From an uncultured Ruminococcus sp. (GTDB lineage: Bacteria > Bacillota > Clostridia > Oscillospirales > CAG-272), in NCBI GenBank assembly GCA_902795355.1, contig CADBKZ010000023.1:5655-38995 (forward strand): a stretch of DNA of 33,341 bases, given 5' to 3'. Each line of letters starts with the position of its first letter. Position 1 is the stretch's first letter. The notes beneath the pieces are model-generated. The model was not told the origin of the DNA. It worked only from the letters and a program-made list of their open reading frames with translations, and made no database searches. Positions 15,582 through 23,329 of the stretch are shown piece after piece. The translations under genes were made by a program, and so were the position numbers.

Positions 15582-16868
15582 ATGATCGACATCAAGTATA
15601 TCAAAGAAAACCCCGATGAGGTGGTCGCGCGCCTTGCCAAAAAGGGAAAGGACGCGAAAGAGGATGTGGAAGCCATTCTGCGCCTTGACGGCGAACGCCG
15701 CGCGCTGATCGGAGAGACCGAATCGCTCAAAGCCGAGCAGAACAAAACCAACAAGCTGATCCCGCAATACAAGAAAGAGGGCAGGGACACCGCCCCGATC
15801 TTTGCGGAAATGAAAGAACTCGGCGCGCGCGTCAAGGCCGACGAGGAAAAGCTTCGCGAGGTGGAAACACAGCTTACGGGCTTCCTGCTCGGTCTCCCCA
15901 ATCTCCCCGACCCCGACCTGCTCGCGGGCGGCAAGGAGAACAACCAGCCGCTCCGCTATTTCGGCGAACCGCGCAAGTTCGATTTCGAGCCGAAAAACCA
16001 TGTGGACCTCTGCACCGACCTCGGGCTGATCGACTACAAGCGCGGCGCAAAGCTCTCGGGCAACGGCTTCTGGATCTATTCGGGGCTGGGCGCGCGGCTC
16101 GAATGGGCCATCCTCAACTATTTCATCGATTTCCATGTGGGCAACGGCTACCAATTCATGCTCGTGCCGCACATGCTCGGCTACGAATGCGGGCTGACGG
16201 CGGGGCAGTTCCCCAAATTTCAGGATGAAGTGTATTGGCTGGAAACCGCCGAGGACGAACGCCGCCGCTTTATGCTGCCGACCGCGGAAACCGCGTTGGT
16301 CTCGCTCCACCGCGACGAAATTCTGACCGAGGACGACCTGCCCAAAAAGTACATTTCCTACACGCCCTGCTTCCGCCGCGAAGCCGGCTCCTACCGCGCG
16401 GACGAACGCGGCATGGTGCGCGGCCACCAATTCAACAAGGTGGAAATGGTGCAGTACACCCTGCCCGAAAAGAGCGACGAGGCGTTCGAGGAGCTGGTTG
16501 GAAACGCGGAAGGATTGGTCAAGGGGCTGGGCTTCCATTTCCGGACGGTCAAGCTCGCGGCCGAGGATTGCTCGGCATCCATGGCCCGCACCTATGATAT
16601 TGAAATCAACATTCCGTCCATGAACGGCTATAAAGAGGTTTCGTCGGTCTCCAACGCGCGCGATTATCAGGCGCGCCGCGGCATGATGCGCGTCAAGCGC
16701 GCGAACGGAAAGATCGAATACCTGCACACGCTCAACGGCTCCGGCCTTGCCACCAGCCGCATTTTCCCCGCGTTGGTGGAGCAGAACCAGAACGCCGACG
16801 GGTCGGTTACGGTTCCCGAAGTCCTTCGCAAGTATCTCGGCGTGGATGTAATCAAAAAGGGTCAATAA
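15582..16868 (+). CDS. serS: Serine-tRNA ligase SerS
   Basis: SerS charges tRNA-Ser (and tRNA-Sec) with serine in the cytoplasm. The 428-residue protein has the normal architecture: an N-terminal tRNA-binding antiparallel coiled coil (about 30-105, RLDGERRALIGETESLKAEQ onward), then the class II catalytic domain. Motif 2 is FRREAGSYRADERGMVRGHQ at about 264-283 and motif 3 NGSGLATSRIFPALVEQNQ at about 385-403. VEMVQY and SSVSNARDYQARR are also typical. AGAAAGAAGG lies 12 nt before the ATG. serS lies close to the origin in many Firmicutes, which agrees with its neighbours here. Confidence 0.97.
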   Translation: MIDIKYIKENPDEVVARLAKKGKDAKEDVEAILRLDGERRALIGETESLKAEQNKTNKLIPQYKKEGRDTAPIFAEMKELGARVKADEEKLREVETQLTGFLLGLPNLPDPDLLAGGKENNQPLRYFGEPRKFDFEPKNHVDLCTDLGLIDYKRGAKLSGNGFWIYSGLGARLEWAILNYFIDFHVGNGYQFMLVPHMLGYECGLTAGQFPKFQDEVYWLETAEDERRRFMLPTAETALVSLHRDEILTEDDLPKKYISYTPCFRREAGSYRADERGMVRGHQFNKVEMVQYTLPEKSDEAFEELVGNAEGLVKGLGFHFRTVKLAAEDCSASMARTYDIEINIPSMNGYKEVSSVSNARDYQARRGMMRVKRANGKIEYLHTLNGSGLATSRIFPALVEQNQNADGSVTVPEVLRKYLGVDVIKKGQ

Positions 16869-16882
16869 CCACCCCGCCGCGC

Positions 16883-16910
16883 AAAATTTGCATAGCGTGT
16901 GGTCAAAAAT
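16883..16910 (+). repeat. AAATTTGCG-ACCGTGTGG motif, copy M9
   Basis: The copy reads AAAATTTGCATAGCGTGTGG followed by TCAAAAAT, and begins 15 nt after the serS stop codon. Confidence 0.75.
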
Positions 16911-16920
16911 CCCCTGTTTT

Positions 16921-17010
16921 GCCGTCCCGCGCCCGTCTTGCTCCGCAAGGCGACGCGTCCCTCTCCGAGGGACGCGGGACGTCGCGCGTCCACGCGACGC
17001 GCGGGACGGC
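16921..17010. repeat. Branched inverted-repeat structure downstream of serS
   Basis: Outer arms GCCGTCCCGCGC (16921-16932) and GCGCGGGACGGC (16999-17010) are exactly complementary. Inside are GCGTCCCTC/GAGGGACGC (3-nt loop, about 16954-16974) and GTCGCG/CGCGAC (about 16981-16998). The pattern would fold as a multi-arm cruciform or structured RNA. No T-run follows. Confidence 0.6.
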
Positions 17011-17084
17011 GCATGGGCAAACGAAAAGCGCGCCGGATCCGCGGGATCGGGGCGCGGACGGGTGAAAAATACGCGTGGAGAAAC

Positions 17085-17990
17085 TGACCGTTGGAAAGCC
17101 TCATCCGTCAGACATTCGAGGCTTCCCCGCCTCTCTGTCTGCCACCTTCCCCCATAGGAAAGGCTGCAAGCAGCCGCGCTTTTGCGTTGCAAAATCGCAA
17201 GGCTCGCGACATTTGCGGACAGGGGAAAATAGCAAAAAGGATTCTTTCAAACGGGCTGTTAATTGAAGCCTTCCCCTTGGGGGAATGGTGCCAAAGCCGC
17301 AAGCGGCTTATGGATGAGGCTTCCGCTTGCCTGTTACTTTACCTCCTCCATCGGGGGAGGTGGCTTGGAGCGGAGCGACAAGTCGGAAGGAGTTAACTCC
17401 TTCCACCGTTCGCTCCCGCTCACGGTCCGGCTGCTGCTGCTTGCAGCCTTTCCCATCGAGAGGGAGGTTTCAAGGAATCAACGCTTTGAGCAGGATAAAA
17501 GGCATTCGCTCTTCCGTTTGCTTGTTACCTCGCCTCGCCCTTTGGGAGAGGTGGATTGGAGCGAAGCGACAAGACGGAGAGGGTTATCATAGGCTTTTAA
17601 CCACCCTCTCTTGCTGCTTGCAGCATAAGCTCTTCCCCGAGGGCGAGGCTTACAGTTACTTCCCGTTAGTAACTCCTTCCGTCACGCCCGCAAGCGTGCG
17701 CGACACCGTCTCGCTGCGGCTCGGTCACGGCGCGGCTCTGGCAGCCCAATGGGCTACCATTCACTACCGCGCCGCCGCTTCGCCGATGGAGGAGGTAAAA
17801 GTTGTTAGCAATCGGAAGGAATAGGAAATGCGTATTTCTTCCAATGGGAACTAACTTGAAACCTCCTCCTTGGGGGAGGGGGACCGTGAGCGAGAGCGAA
17901 CGGTGGAAGGAGTTATGAGGAAGCCCCCGCCGGCGGCTTGCAGCATAAGATCTTCCCCAAAGGGGAAGCCTTGAAAAATCGCACTTTTTA
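17085..17990. repeat. Repeat mosaic between serS and the following membrane gene
   Basis: No gene is credible. The region contains the conserved 33-nt hairpin at 17109-17141, CCTTCCCC-type hairpins, GATGAGGCTTCCGCTTGC at about 17313, TGGATTGGAGCGAAGCGACA at about 17551 and GAGCGAACGGTGGAAGGAGT at about 17896. The same modules occur in the mosaics at 5349-6175, 19105-19460 and 22370-23180. Confidence 0.65.
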
Positions 17991-18006
17991 CGGAAAGGAG
18001 ACTCCT

Positions 18007-18951
18007 ATGGCGGCTTTTGTCTTTTCGCGTCTGACCCTTTGGGATCGGATTGCGGCGTGGTATCGCGGGTCGGTGTTCCACGAACTCTTCCTGCATTTGA
18101 GCGAGGACGTGTTCGGCGTGAACCTCGGCGAATATGAAAACATTGCGTTCGGCGCAAACGCAGGGACAACGGTGCGGAATCTGATTTTCGCGTTCGCCGT
18201 CGGGGTCGTGATCGCCGCGGGTGCGGCGGTTTACACCAAGCGCGTTCCCGGGGGCTTTGTCCGCCGCCTGCTGCGCATGGGTGCAACCTCGCCCGAGCAG
18301 GCGACCACCCTTTTGGAAAGCGGCTATTTCCGCAGCGTGGGCGTTCGTTGGGACCTCGCGCGCGGCGGGTCGCTCGCCAAGCTCGTTTGCCGCGTGGGCG
18401 ACGACGGAAAAACGCTTGCGGGAACGCTTCCCGAGGCCGAAGCGGCCGAAACCGCCGAGGCAACCGAGGGGGAACAGCCGTCGCTGGTGGCGCGCCTGAC
18501 CGCCGAATCCCCCCGCCGCCCCGCCGCAAAGCCGACCGCACCAACGCCGACGGACGCCGCGGAAAACGCGGATGTTGCGGCACAGGTGTCGGAAAACGCG
18601 CCTTTGGGCAGCGAAACCGACCGCGCGGAAGCCGCGGAGCAAACGCCGACCAACGGATCAACCGACCCGACCGGCGCGCCGGAAGATCCCGCGGGAGAGG
18701 CGGCGGACGGCTCCAATCCCGCGCCGGAAGCGGAACCCGCGCCGGAGCGGCCGCCCGTCAATTTCCTGACCGACCGGTTTTATATTCCGGAAGCGTTGCG
18801 CATCCGCGCCGAGCTACGCTATGAAAAAGCGGGATCCGGCGGCCGCATGTTTGCGCTGACCGTTGTTCTGACCGCGCTCGCCGCGTTTCTTCTCTGCCGA
18901 TTCCTGCCGTCCTTGCTCGGCCTTGCCGATAAAGTTCTTTCGCTGTTTTAA
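18007..18951 (+). CDS. Uncharacterised membrane protein, two helices with a long acidic linker
   Basis: I do not recognise a named family. The 314-residue product starts with an amphipathic segment (WDRIAAWYRGSVFHELFLHL), then a helix at about 57-78 (LIFAFAVGVVIAAGAAVYT). A basic, folded-looking part follows (KRVPGGFVRRLLRMGATSPE..LLESGYFRSVGVRWDL), then a roughly 120-residue Ala/Pro/Glu/Thr-rich linker, the segment FYIPEALRIRAELRYEKAG and a C-terminal helix pair ending FLPSLLGLADKVLSLF. GGAAAGGAG precedes the ATG. It stands alone between repeat mosaics, downstream of parB-serS. Its position suggests a link with the origin-proximal cluster, but the sequence does not show a function. Confidence 0.8.
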   Translation: MAAFVFSRLTLWDRIAAWYRGSVFHELFLHLSEDVFGVNLGEYENIAFGANAGTTVRNLIFAFAVGVVIAAGAAVYTKRVPGGFVRRLLRMGATSPEQATTLLESGYFRSVGVRWDLARGGSLAKLVCRVGDDGKTLAGTLPEAEAAETAEATEGEQPSLVARLTAESPRRPAAKPTAPTPTDAAENADVAAQVSENAPLGSETDRAEAAEQTPTNGSTDPTGAPEDPAGEAADGSNPAPEAEPAPERPPVNFLTDRFYIPEALRIRAELRYEKAGSGGRMFALTVVLTALAAFLLCRFLPSLLGLADKVLSLF

Positions 18952-18980
18952 CGCGCACGGCACGCGTGTAATGCGCGCGC

Positions 18981-19028
18981 AAACGGGGCGACTTTCCGAA
19001 AGGAAAGTCGCCCCGTTTTGGCTTTTTT
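18981..19028 (+). terminator. Intrinsic terminator after the 18007 gene
   Basis: A 17-bp perfect stem (AAACGGGGCGACTTTCC, 18981-18997, with 19002-19018) closed by a GAAA tetraloop is followed by TTGGCTTTTTTT. Confidence 0.9.
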
Positions 19029-19104
19029 TCGCGCCGCGAAAACAGAAAAAAGGCGATAAAAGCAACCTGTGGTTGAAAAAAGGTTCGATTTTCTTTCACG
19101 TATC

Positions 19105-19460
19105 TGCTTTTGAGCCTTCCCCTTGGGGGAAGGCTGCAAGTCACTTTTCATTGGAAACTCCTTCCGTCAGGCAGTTATTTGAAGCCTTCTCCCGTTGGAG
19201 AAGGTGGCAGACAGAGAGGCTGTCAAGCCTCGATTGTCTGACGGATGAGGCTTCCCAACGGTCGGTTACAAAAAGGCTCCCCCTCGGGAAAATCGGCAAA
19301 GCCGATTATGAGCTCTCGCGAAGCGAGTGAGAGGGCGGGTGGGATAACCACAGATTTGACCCTCTTCGTCTTGCCGCTTCGCGGCAATCCACCTCTCCCC
19401 GTGGGCGAGGCGAAGTGACAAACAAGCGGAAGCCTCATCCGGCTACTTGCAGCATGATGT
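19105..19460. repeat. Repeat mosaic between the convergent 18007 and aldolase genes
   Basis: The stretch contains CCTTCCCCTTGGGGGAAGG at about 19115, the conserved 33-nt hairpin at 19208-19240 in reverse orientation, TTGCCGCTTCGCGGCAATCC at about 19373 and GCGGAAGCCTCATCCGG at about 19426. No gene is seen. Confidence 0.65.
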
Positions 19461-19490
19461 TTGCGCGCTCTTTGAGAGGGGGAGCGCGTG

Positions 19491-19618
19491 GAGAGGGGGA
19501 CGACTTTCTCGGAAGAAAGTCGTCCCCCTCTCGCGGCCTTTAAGCCTTTTATGCCTTTTTGATGCCGTCGCGGCCTTTGCAGTCTTTACGGCCTTTCACA
19601 GCCTCTACAGCCTTTTTC
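19491..19618. repeat. Hairpin plus GCCTTT-unit array at the aldolase 3' end
   Basis: A 19-bp hairpin (arm GAGAGGGGGACGACTTTCT, 19491-19509, with 19514-19532, loop CGGA) is followed on the plus strand by about seven GCCTTT-like units at roughly 9-20-nt steps, reaching the aldolase stop codon. The arrangement parallels the hairpin plus GACCTT modules elsewhere in the window, with a different unit. Confidence 0.6.
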
Positions 19619-20335
19619 TTACTTCATGGTGTTCAGCGTGCTGTTGGGGTTGGCTTTGGCGCGGGCGGCGGCGGTCTTATATCCGGGATGCTTGCCCGGG
19701 AATCCCATTTTCACGCGCAAGTCCATCAGTTTGAGCATCTGATCTTCGGGAATCTCTTCAATTTTGCCAAGCTCCATGGCGTGCTTCATAATGTTGGCGT
19801 TGAACTCGACTTCTTCCATGGTGAAGAACGCGCGGTTGAGCGTGTTGCCAACCGTCAGCGCGCCGTGGTTTTTGAGCATGAAAGCGTCGTGCTCCTGAAT
19901 GTAGGGCATCAGGGAATCCGGAATTTCCATGGTGGAAGGCGTTCCGTACTCGCAGGTGGGAATATCGCCGATGGTCAGCACCGCTTCGGGCAGGATGTAG
20001 CGATCCAGCGGAATGCCGGCAACCGTGAACGCCGTTGCAACGGGGGGATGCGCGTGAACCACCGCGTTGACGTCGGGACGTTCGCGATAAACGCGCAGGT
20101 GCATTTTGATTTCGGACGACGGATTGAGCGCGCCTTCGAGCTTGTTGCCCTCGCCGTCGATTTTGATGATCATTTCGGGCGTCAGTGCGCCTTTGGAAAC
20201 GCCGGTGGGCGTGCAATAGAACTCGTTTTCGCCTGCTTTCACCGAAATATTGCCGTCGTTCGCGGCAACAAAACCGTGGTCGTAAAGCCGATGGCCGACT
20301 TCGCAAATTTCCTGTTTGATCTTTTCCGCTGACAT
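19619..20335 (-). CDS. Class II aldolase (L-fuculose-phosphate aldolase-like)
   Basis: This 238-residue enzyme belongs to the zinc-dependent class II aldolase/adducin family, which cleaves sugar phosphates such as L-fuculose-1-P or L-ribulose-5-P. Visible site residues are the phosphate-binding AANDGNIS (24-31) and TGVSKG, the catalytic glutamate in NPSSEIKMH (E75), the zinc histidines of AVVHAHP (H94, H96) and KNHG (H157). The C-terminal 35 residues form a tail ending NPNSTLNTMK. The exact sugar cannot be read. It has its own promoter (20389-20417) and no other sugar gene beside it, so a salvage or detoxification role (for example methylthioribulose-P-type substrates) is also possible. Confidence 0.85.
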   Translation of the reverse strand: MSAEKIKQEICEVGHRLYDHGFVAANDGNISVKAGENEFYCTPTGVSKGALTPEMIIKIDGEGNKLEGALNPSSEIKMHLRVYRERPDVNAVVHAHPPVATAFTVAGIPLDRYILPEAVLTIGDIPTCEYGTPSTMEIPDSLMPYIQEHDAFMLKNHGALTVGNTLNRAFFTMEEVEFNANIMKHAMELGKIEEIPEDQMLKLMDLRVKMGFPGKHPGYKTAAARAKANPNSTLNTMK

Positions 20336-20388
20336 ATGTGTGGTTTCCTTTCTGTTTGGGCGCGTGCGCGCTTGCTGTTCCGTTCCCT

Positions 20389-20417
20389 ATTATAACGCAT
20401 TTCCGGCGCGATTGCAA
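20389..20417 (-). promoter_or_regulatory. Sigma-A promoter of the aldolase gene
   Basis: On the minus strand, TTGCAA (20412-20417), a 17-bp spacer and a perfect TATAAT (20389-20394). Confidence 0.8.
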
Positions 20418-20495
20418 GGGGATTCGCCGAAAAAATTCAAAACTCCCCCGAAATTGCGTAAAAAACCCCCGAAAAACCGGTCGCCGGACGGCGGG

Positions 20496-21581
20496 TCAGC
20501 GGTTTTCCGCCCGCCGCGCGCGGCGAACGCGGTTGATGTGGCGTTCAAACTCGCCCGATTCGATCAGCGAGGCGATCAGCAACTGCTCGAAGGTCGGCAC
20601 CGTGCAGGAATAGAACCCCACGCGCTCGCGGAACGCGGGCAGGAGATGGCGGGGCAGGACCAGATACCCCATGCGGAGCGCGGGGGAAATGGTTTGCGAA
20701 AAGGTGTTGAGGTAGAGGACGTTTTCCGCGTCGGTCAGCGCAAACAGGGTCTCCTCGGGCTTGCGGGAAACCGAAAACTCGGATTCGAAATCGTCCTCGA
20801 TCAAAAAGCGGTCGCCGCCCGCCGCCCAACGCAGATATTCATGCCGTTTGGACGCCGACGCGGTCACGCCGCTCGGGAAACTGCGGTAGGGCGAGATGTG
20901 CAGGACGTCGGCCGACGACCGCCAGAGCGCGGACGTCTCAATGCCGTCCGGCCCCAGCGGGAGCGGCTCGGAGCGAACGCCGGACGCGCGGTAGACCTGC
21001 TCGATTTTTTTATAGGACGGCGACTCGAACGCGTAGCTCCGATCCCGCCCGAGCAGGTCGATCAGGAGCCGGTAGAGATACTCCGACCCCGAACCGACCA
21101 CAATTTGCTCCGTCGCCGCGCGGATCCCGCGGCTCCGCGCGAGATAGCGCGCCAGAGCCTCGCGCAGTTCGGGCATTCCCTCGTTGGGCGAGCGTTCCAG
21201 AATGCCCTCGCCGCAATCGGCAAGCACGCGCCGCATCGCTTTGGCGAGCGACGAGAATGGGAACAGCGTCCGGTCGCGCGCTTCCCGCCGCGGGGGAACG
21301 GACGGGCGAGCCGTCCGAGGGGCGGCCGCGCCGGCAAACCCGTCCGAGGGGCGGAACAGCACGAAAAAGCCGCTCCGCTCGCGCGCTTCGGCGTACCCCT
21401 CGTCGCATAGGAGCGCATAGGCGTGTTCTACGGTCATAACGCTCAAACCCGCCTCTTCGGCAACCGTGCGCTTGGAAGGCAGCCGACTCCCGTATGGGTA
21501 AATCCCGCCAACAATGTCGTCCCGCAAGCGGCGGTAAAGCCGGAGATACGCGGGCGCGTCCGATTCGTAATGCGTTTTCAT
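20496..21581 (-). CDS. MocR/PdxR-type GntR regulator lacking the PLP lysine
   Basis: An N-terminal GntR winged helix (about 8-75; YRRLRDDIVGGIYPYGSRLP, SKRTVAEEAGLS) is fused to an aminotransferase-like domain (about 105-350), the MocR plan of PLP-sensing regulators. Fold markers are present: GSGSEYLYRLLIDLLG, ESPSY, PSGVTASASKR, IEDDFESEF. Where the PLP-binding lysine is expected (TFSKT) the protein reads TFSQT, with Gln at 296. At 361 residues it also ends at FERHINRVRRARRAENR, about 80-100 residues short of full-length MocR. Either it has lost PLP chemistry or it belongs to a short subfamily with another effector. It is divergent from an ECF S component, suggesting it controls that vitamin transporter. 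Confidence 0.86.
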   Translation of the reverse strand: MKTHYESDAPAYLRLYRRLRDDIVGGIYPYGSRLPSKRTVAEEAGLSVMTVEHAYALLCDEGYAEARERSGFFVLFRPSDGFAGAAAPRTARPSVPPRREARDRTLFPFSSLAKAMRRVLADCGEGILERSPNEGMPELREALARYLARSRGIRAATEQIVVGSGSEYLYRLLIDLLGRDRSYAFESPSYKKIEQVYRASGVRSEPLPLGPDGIETSALWRSSADVLHISPYRSFPSGVTASASKRHEYLRWAAGGDRFLIEDDFESEFSVSRKPEETLFALTDAENVLYLNTFSQTISPALRMGYLVLPRHLLPAFRERVGFYSCTVPTFEQLLIASLIESGEFERHINRVRRARRAENR

Positions 21582-21629
21582 CTGGTCTGATAAAAAACTC
21601 CTTTTCTGACTATTTTCACCGTGTCAGTT

Positions 21630-21660
21630 ATAGTATATACTATTTGCAACCGAAAGTCAA
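21630..21660 (-). promoter_or_regulatory. Divergent promoter region with a 14-bp palindrome overlapping both -10 boxes
   Basis: For the regulator gene (minus strand), TTGACT (21655-21660), a 17-bp spacer and TATACT (21632-21637) form a good promoter. The perfect palindrome ATAGTATATACTAT (21630-21643) contains this -10 and also a plus-strand TATACT (21636-21641) facing the transporter gene, whose -35 is weak. The palindrome is a likely site for the MocR-type regulator. Confidence 0.7.
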
Positions 21661-21674
21661 GGGGGTAACTGAAA

Positions 21675-22259
21675 ATGAATCGACAAACCGAACCGAAAAA
21701 ACAGGAACAACCGGAAAAACCGGCGAAAAACCGATCGTCGCGCGGTCGGCGGCCGGTGCTGTGGATCACCTCGTCGGCGGTGTTCATGGCCATGAATATC
21801 ATTTTAAGCACAAGCGTTTTAAGCATTCCCGTTCCCGGGGGGCATCTCTACCTTTGCGACGTGGTAATTTGCACGGCGGCCATTCTGCTCGACCCGCTCG
21901 CGGCGTTTGTGGTGGGCGGCGTGGGGTCGTTCCTCGGCGATCTGCTCTTCTACCCCGCGCCCATGTTCGTTTCGTTGGTTACGCACGGGTTGCAAGCGGT
22001 GGTAATTTCGGTTTTTTCGCGATACGTACTGAAAAAACACCCCGTTCTCGCCTCGGGCATCGGCGTTGCGCTGGGGGCTGCGGTTATGGTAACGGGCTAT
22101 TCGCTCGGCCGCGCGTATGTGTACAGCACGCCCGAATACGCCGTTCTCAAACTGCCGTATGAAATTCTGCAAGCCGCCGTTGGCGCGGTGTTCGGCATGC
22201 TCCTCTGCTACAAAGCGCGCCTGCGCGAAACGTATGGAAAATTGCTCTCCCGCGCCTGA
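21675..22259 (+). CDS. ECF transporter S component (vitamin or precursor uptake)
   Basis: This 194-residue integral membrane protein has about six helices after a basic 30-residue N-terminus. The segments SAVFMAMNIILSTSVLSIPVPGGHLYLCDVVICTAAILLDPLAAFVVGGVGSFLGDLLF and SLVTHGLQ follow the pattern of ECF S components, the substrate-binding subunits that dock on a shared EcfA-A'-T module. The nearby MocR-type regulator points to vitamin B6 or a related pyridine or pyrimidine as substrate, by analogy with regulated PdxU/HmpT-type systems; this is inference. No ATPase or EcfT gene is in the window, fitting a group II system. GGGGGT at 21661-21666 serves as ribosome binding site. Confidence 0.85.
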   Translation: MNRQTEPKKQEQPEKPAKNRSSRGRRPVLWITSSAVFMAMNIILSTSVLSIPVPGGHLYLCDVVICTAAILLDPLAAFVVGGVGSFLGDLLFYPAPMFVSLVTHGLQAVVISVFSRYVLKKHPVLASGIGVALGAAVMVTGYSLGRAYVYSTPEYAVLKLPYEILQAAVGAVFGMLLCYKARLRETYGKLLSRA

Positions 22260-22261
22260 CC

Positions 22262-22351
22262 GTGATAGACGGATACGGGCATTTGCATTTCGACGTTCCG
22301 CTTGCGTACAAATCCGAGGAATACCGCCTGTTAAGCCGGCTGACGGAATAA
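22262..22351 (+). CDS. Possible 29-residue ORF after the ECF gene
   Basis: A GTG-started frame begins 2 nt after the S-component stop and encodes VIDGYGHLHFDVPLAYKSEE then YRLLSRLTE. The composition looks protein-like, and tight spacing would allow coupled translation, but there is no separate Shine-Dalgarno and I recognise no family. It may be a genuine small protein or a leftover gene fragment. Confidence 0.25.
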   Translation: MIDGYGHLHFDVPLAYKSEEYRLLSRLTE

Positions 22352-22369
22352 GCGAAACGCATTATTTTC

Positions 22370-23180
22370 AACGGAAAGTTACTTGAAGCCTTCCCCTAGG
22401 GGAAGGCTCTTGATGTTTGCGGATAGCGGGAAGAAAGCGGAAACGATTTGTTTCCAATTGGCAGTTTCTTGAAGCCTTCCCCTTGGGGGAAGGTGCCGAG
22501 CTTGCGAGGCGGATGAGGCTTCCGCTTGCTTGTTACCTCGCCTCGCCTGCGGGGAGATGTGGATTGCCGCGAAGCGGCAAGACGGAGAGGGTAAAAAAGC
22601 GGTTATCGCAAAAGCCCTCTCCGTTACGCTGACGCGTGCCAGCTCCCCCCGAGGGGGAGCCTTTTATAACTGCCATTTGAACAGGGGTCCCGAGGGGAGC
22701 CTTGAAGGAACTGCCCGTCAGGAGCCTCATCCGTCAGACAATCGAGGCTTGCCCGCCTCTCTGTCTGTCACCTTCTCCAACGAGAGAAGGCTCACGGCGT
22801 TTGCGGATCTTGGGAAGAAAGCGGAAAGGGTATGCGAAACTCCTTCCGTCAGGCTCCTGCGTCGCCTGCCACCTCCCCCAAAGGTGGAGGTAAAATAACA
22901 ACCAAAAGGAAAAACCGTTTTTTGGTTTCTTTGGTTTCTTTGGTTTCTTTGGTTTCTTTGGTTTCTTTGGTTTCTTTCCGTCTGTTAACTACTTTTACCT
23001 CCTCCTTGGGTAGCGAAGCGGCGGCGCGGTCAGTGACAAGCCGCGCCGTGACCGAGCGAAAATGCCCCGCACGGCATTCGCGAGACGGTGGCGCGCGAGC
23101 CTGCGAGCGTGACGGAAGGAGTTCTTTTCCCTTGCCCCTATCCGTCGGGGTAGGCTACAAAGCAACCAAGCGAAACCTTC
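22370..23180. repeat. Repeat mosaic with a nonamer microsatellite
   Basis: No gene is seen. Modules include CCTTCCCCTAGGGGAAGG at about 22390, GATGAGGCTTCCGCTTGC at about 22513, GGATTGCCGCGAAGCGGCAA at about 22561, the conserved 33-nt hairpin at 22735-22767, and inverted copies of GACGGAAGGAGT-type ends near 23110. At 22924-22977 GGTTTCTTT is repeated six times without a mismatch. Confidence 0.7.
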
Positions 23181-23220
23181 CGTCAGAGGAACGAATCAAC
23201 CCGAATCTCCGTCAAATAAC

Positions 23221-23257
23221 CCCCGCCCCATGCGGCGCAACGCCGCATGGGGCGGGG
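23221..23257 (-). terminator. Strong GC hairpin downstream of the 23330 gene
   Basis: A 17-bp perfect stem (CCCCGCCCCATGCGGCG, 23221-23237, with 23241-23257) and 3-nt loop lies about 70 nt past the stop of the last gene of the minus-strand cluster; TTATTT follows on the minus strand. It probably ends that operon. Confidence 0.6.
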
Positions 23258-23329
23258 GGCTGTTGTTTTCGGGCGGGGGTTGCGCGGGAAAGCCTTACAC
23301 GTGCGTGGTTTTCCGCCGTTTTCGGGCGG

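Noticed and set aside
15318..17192. Open frame of over 600 codons on the minus strand opposite serS
   Set aside because: Antisense shadow of serS; no ribosome binding site, no recognisable domain, and the plus-strand protein matches SerS throughout.
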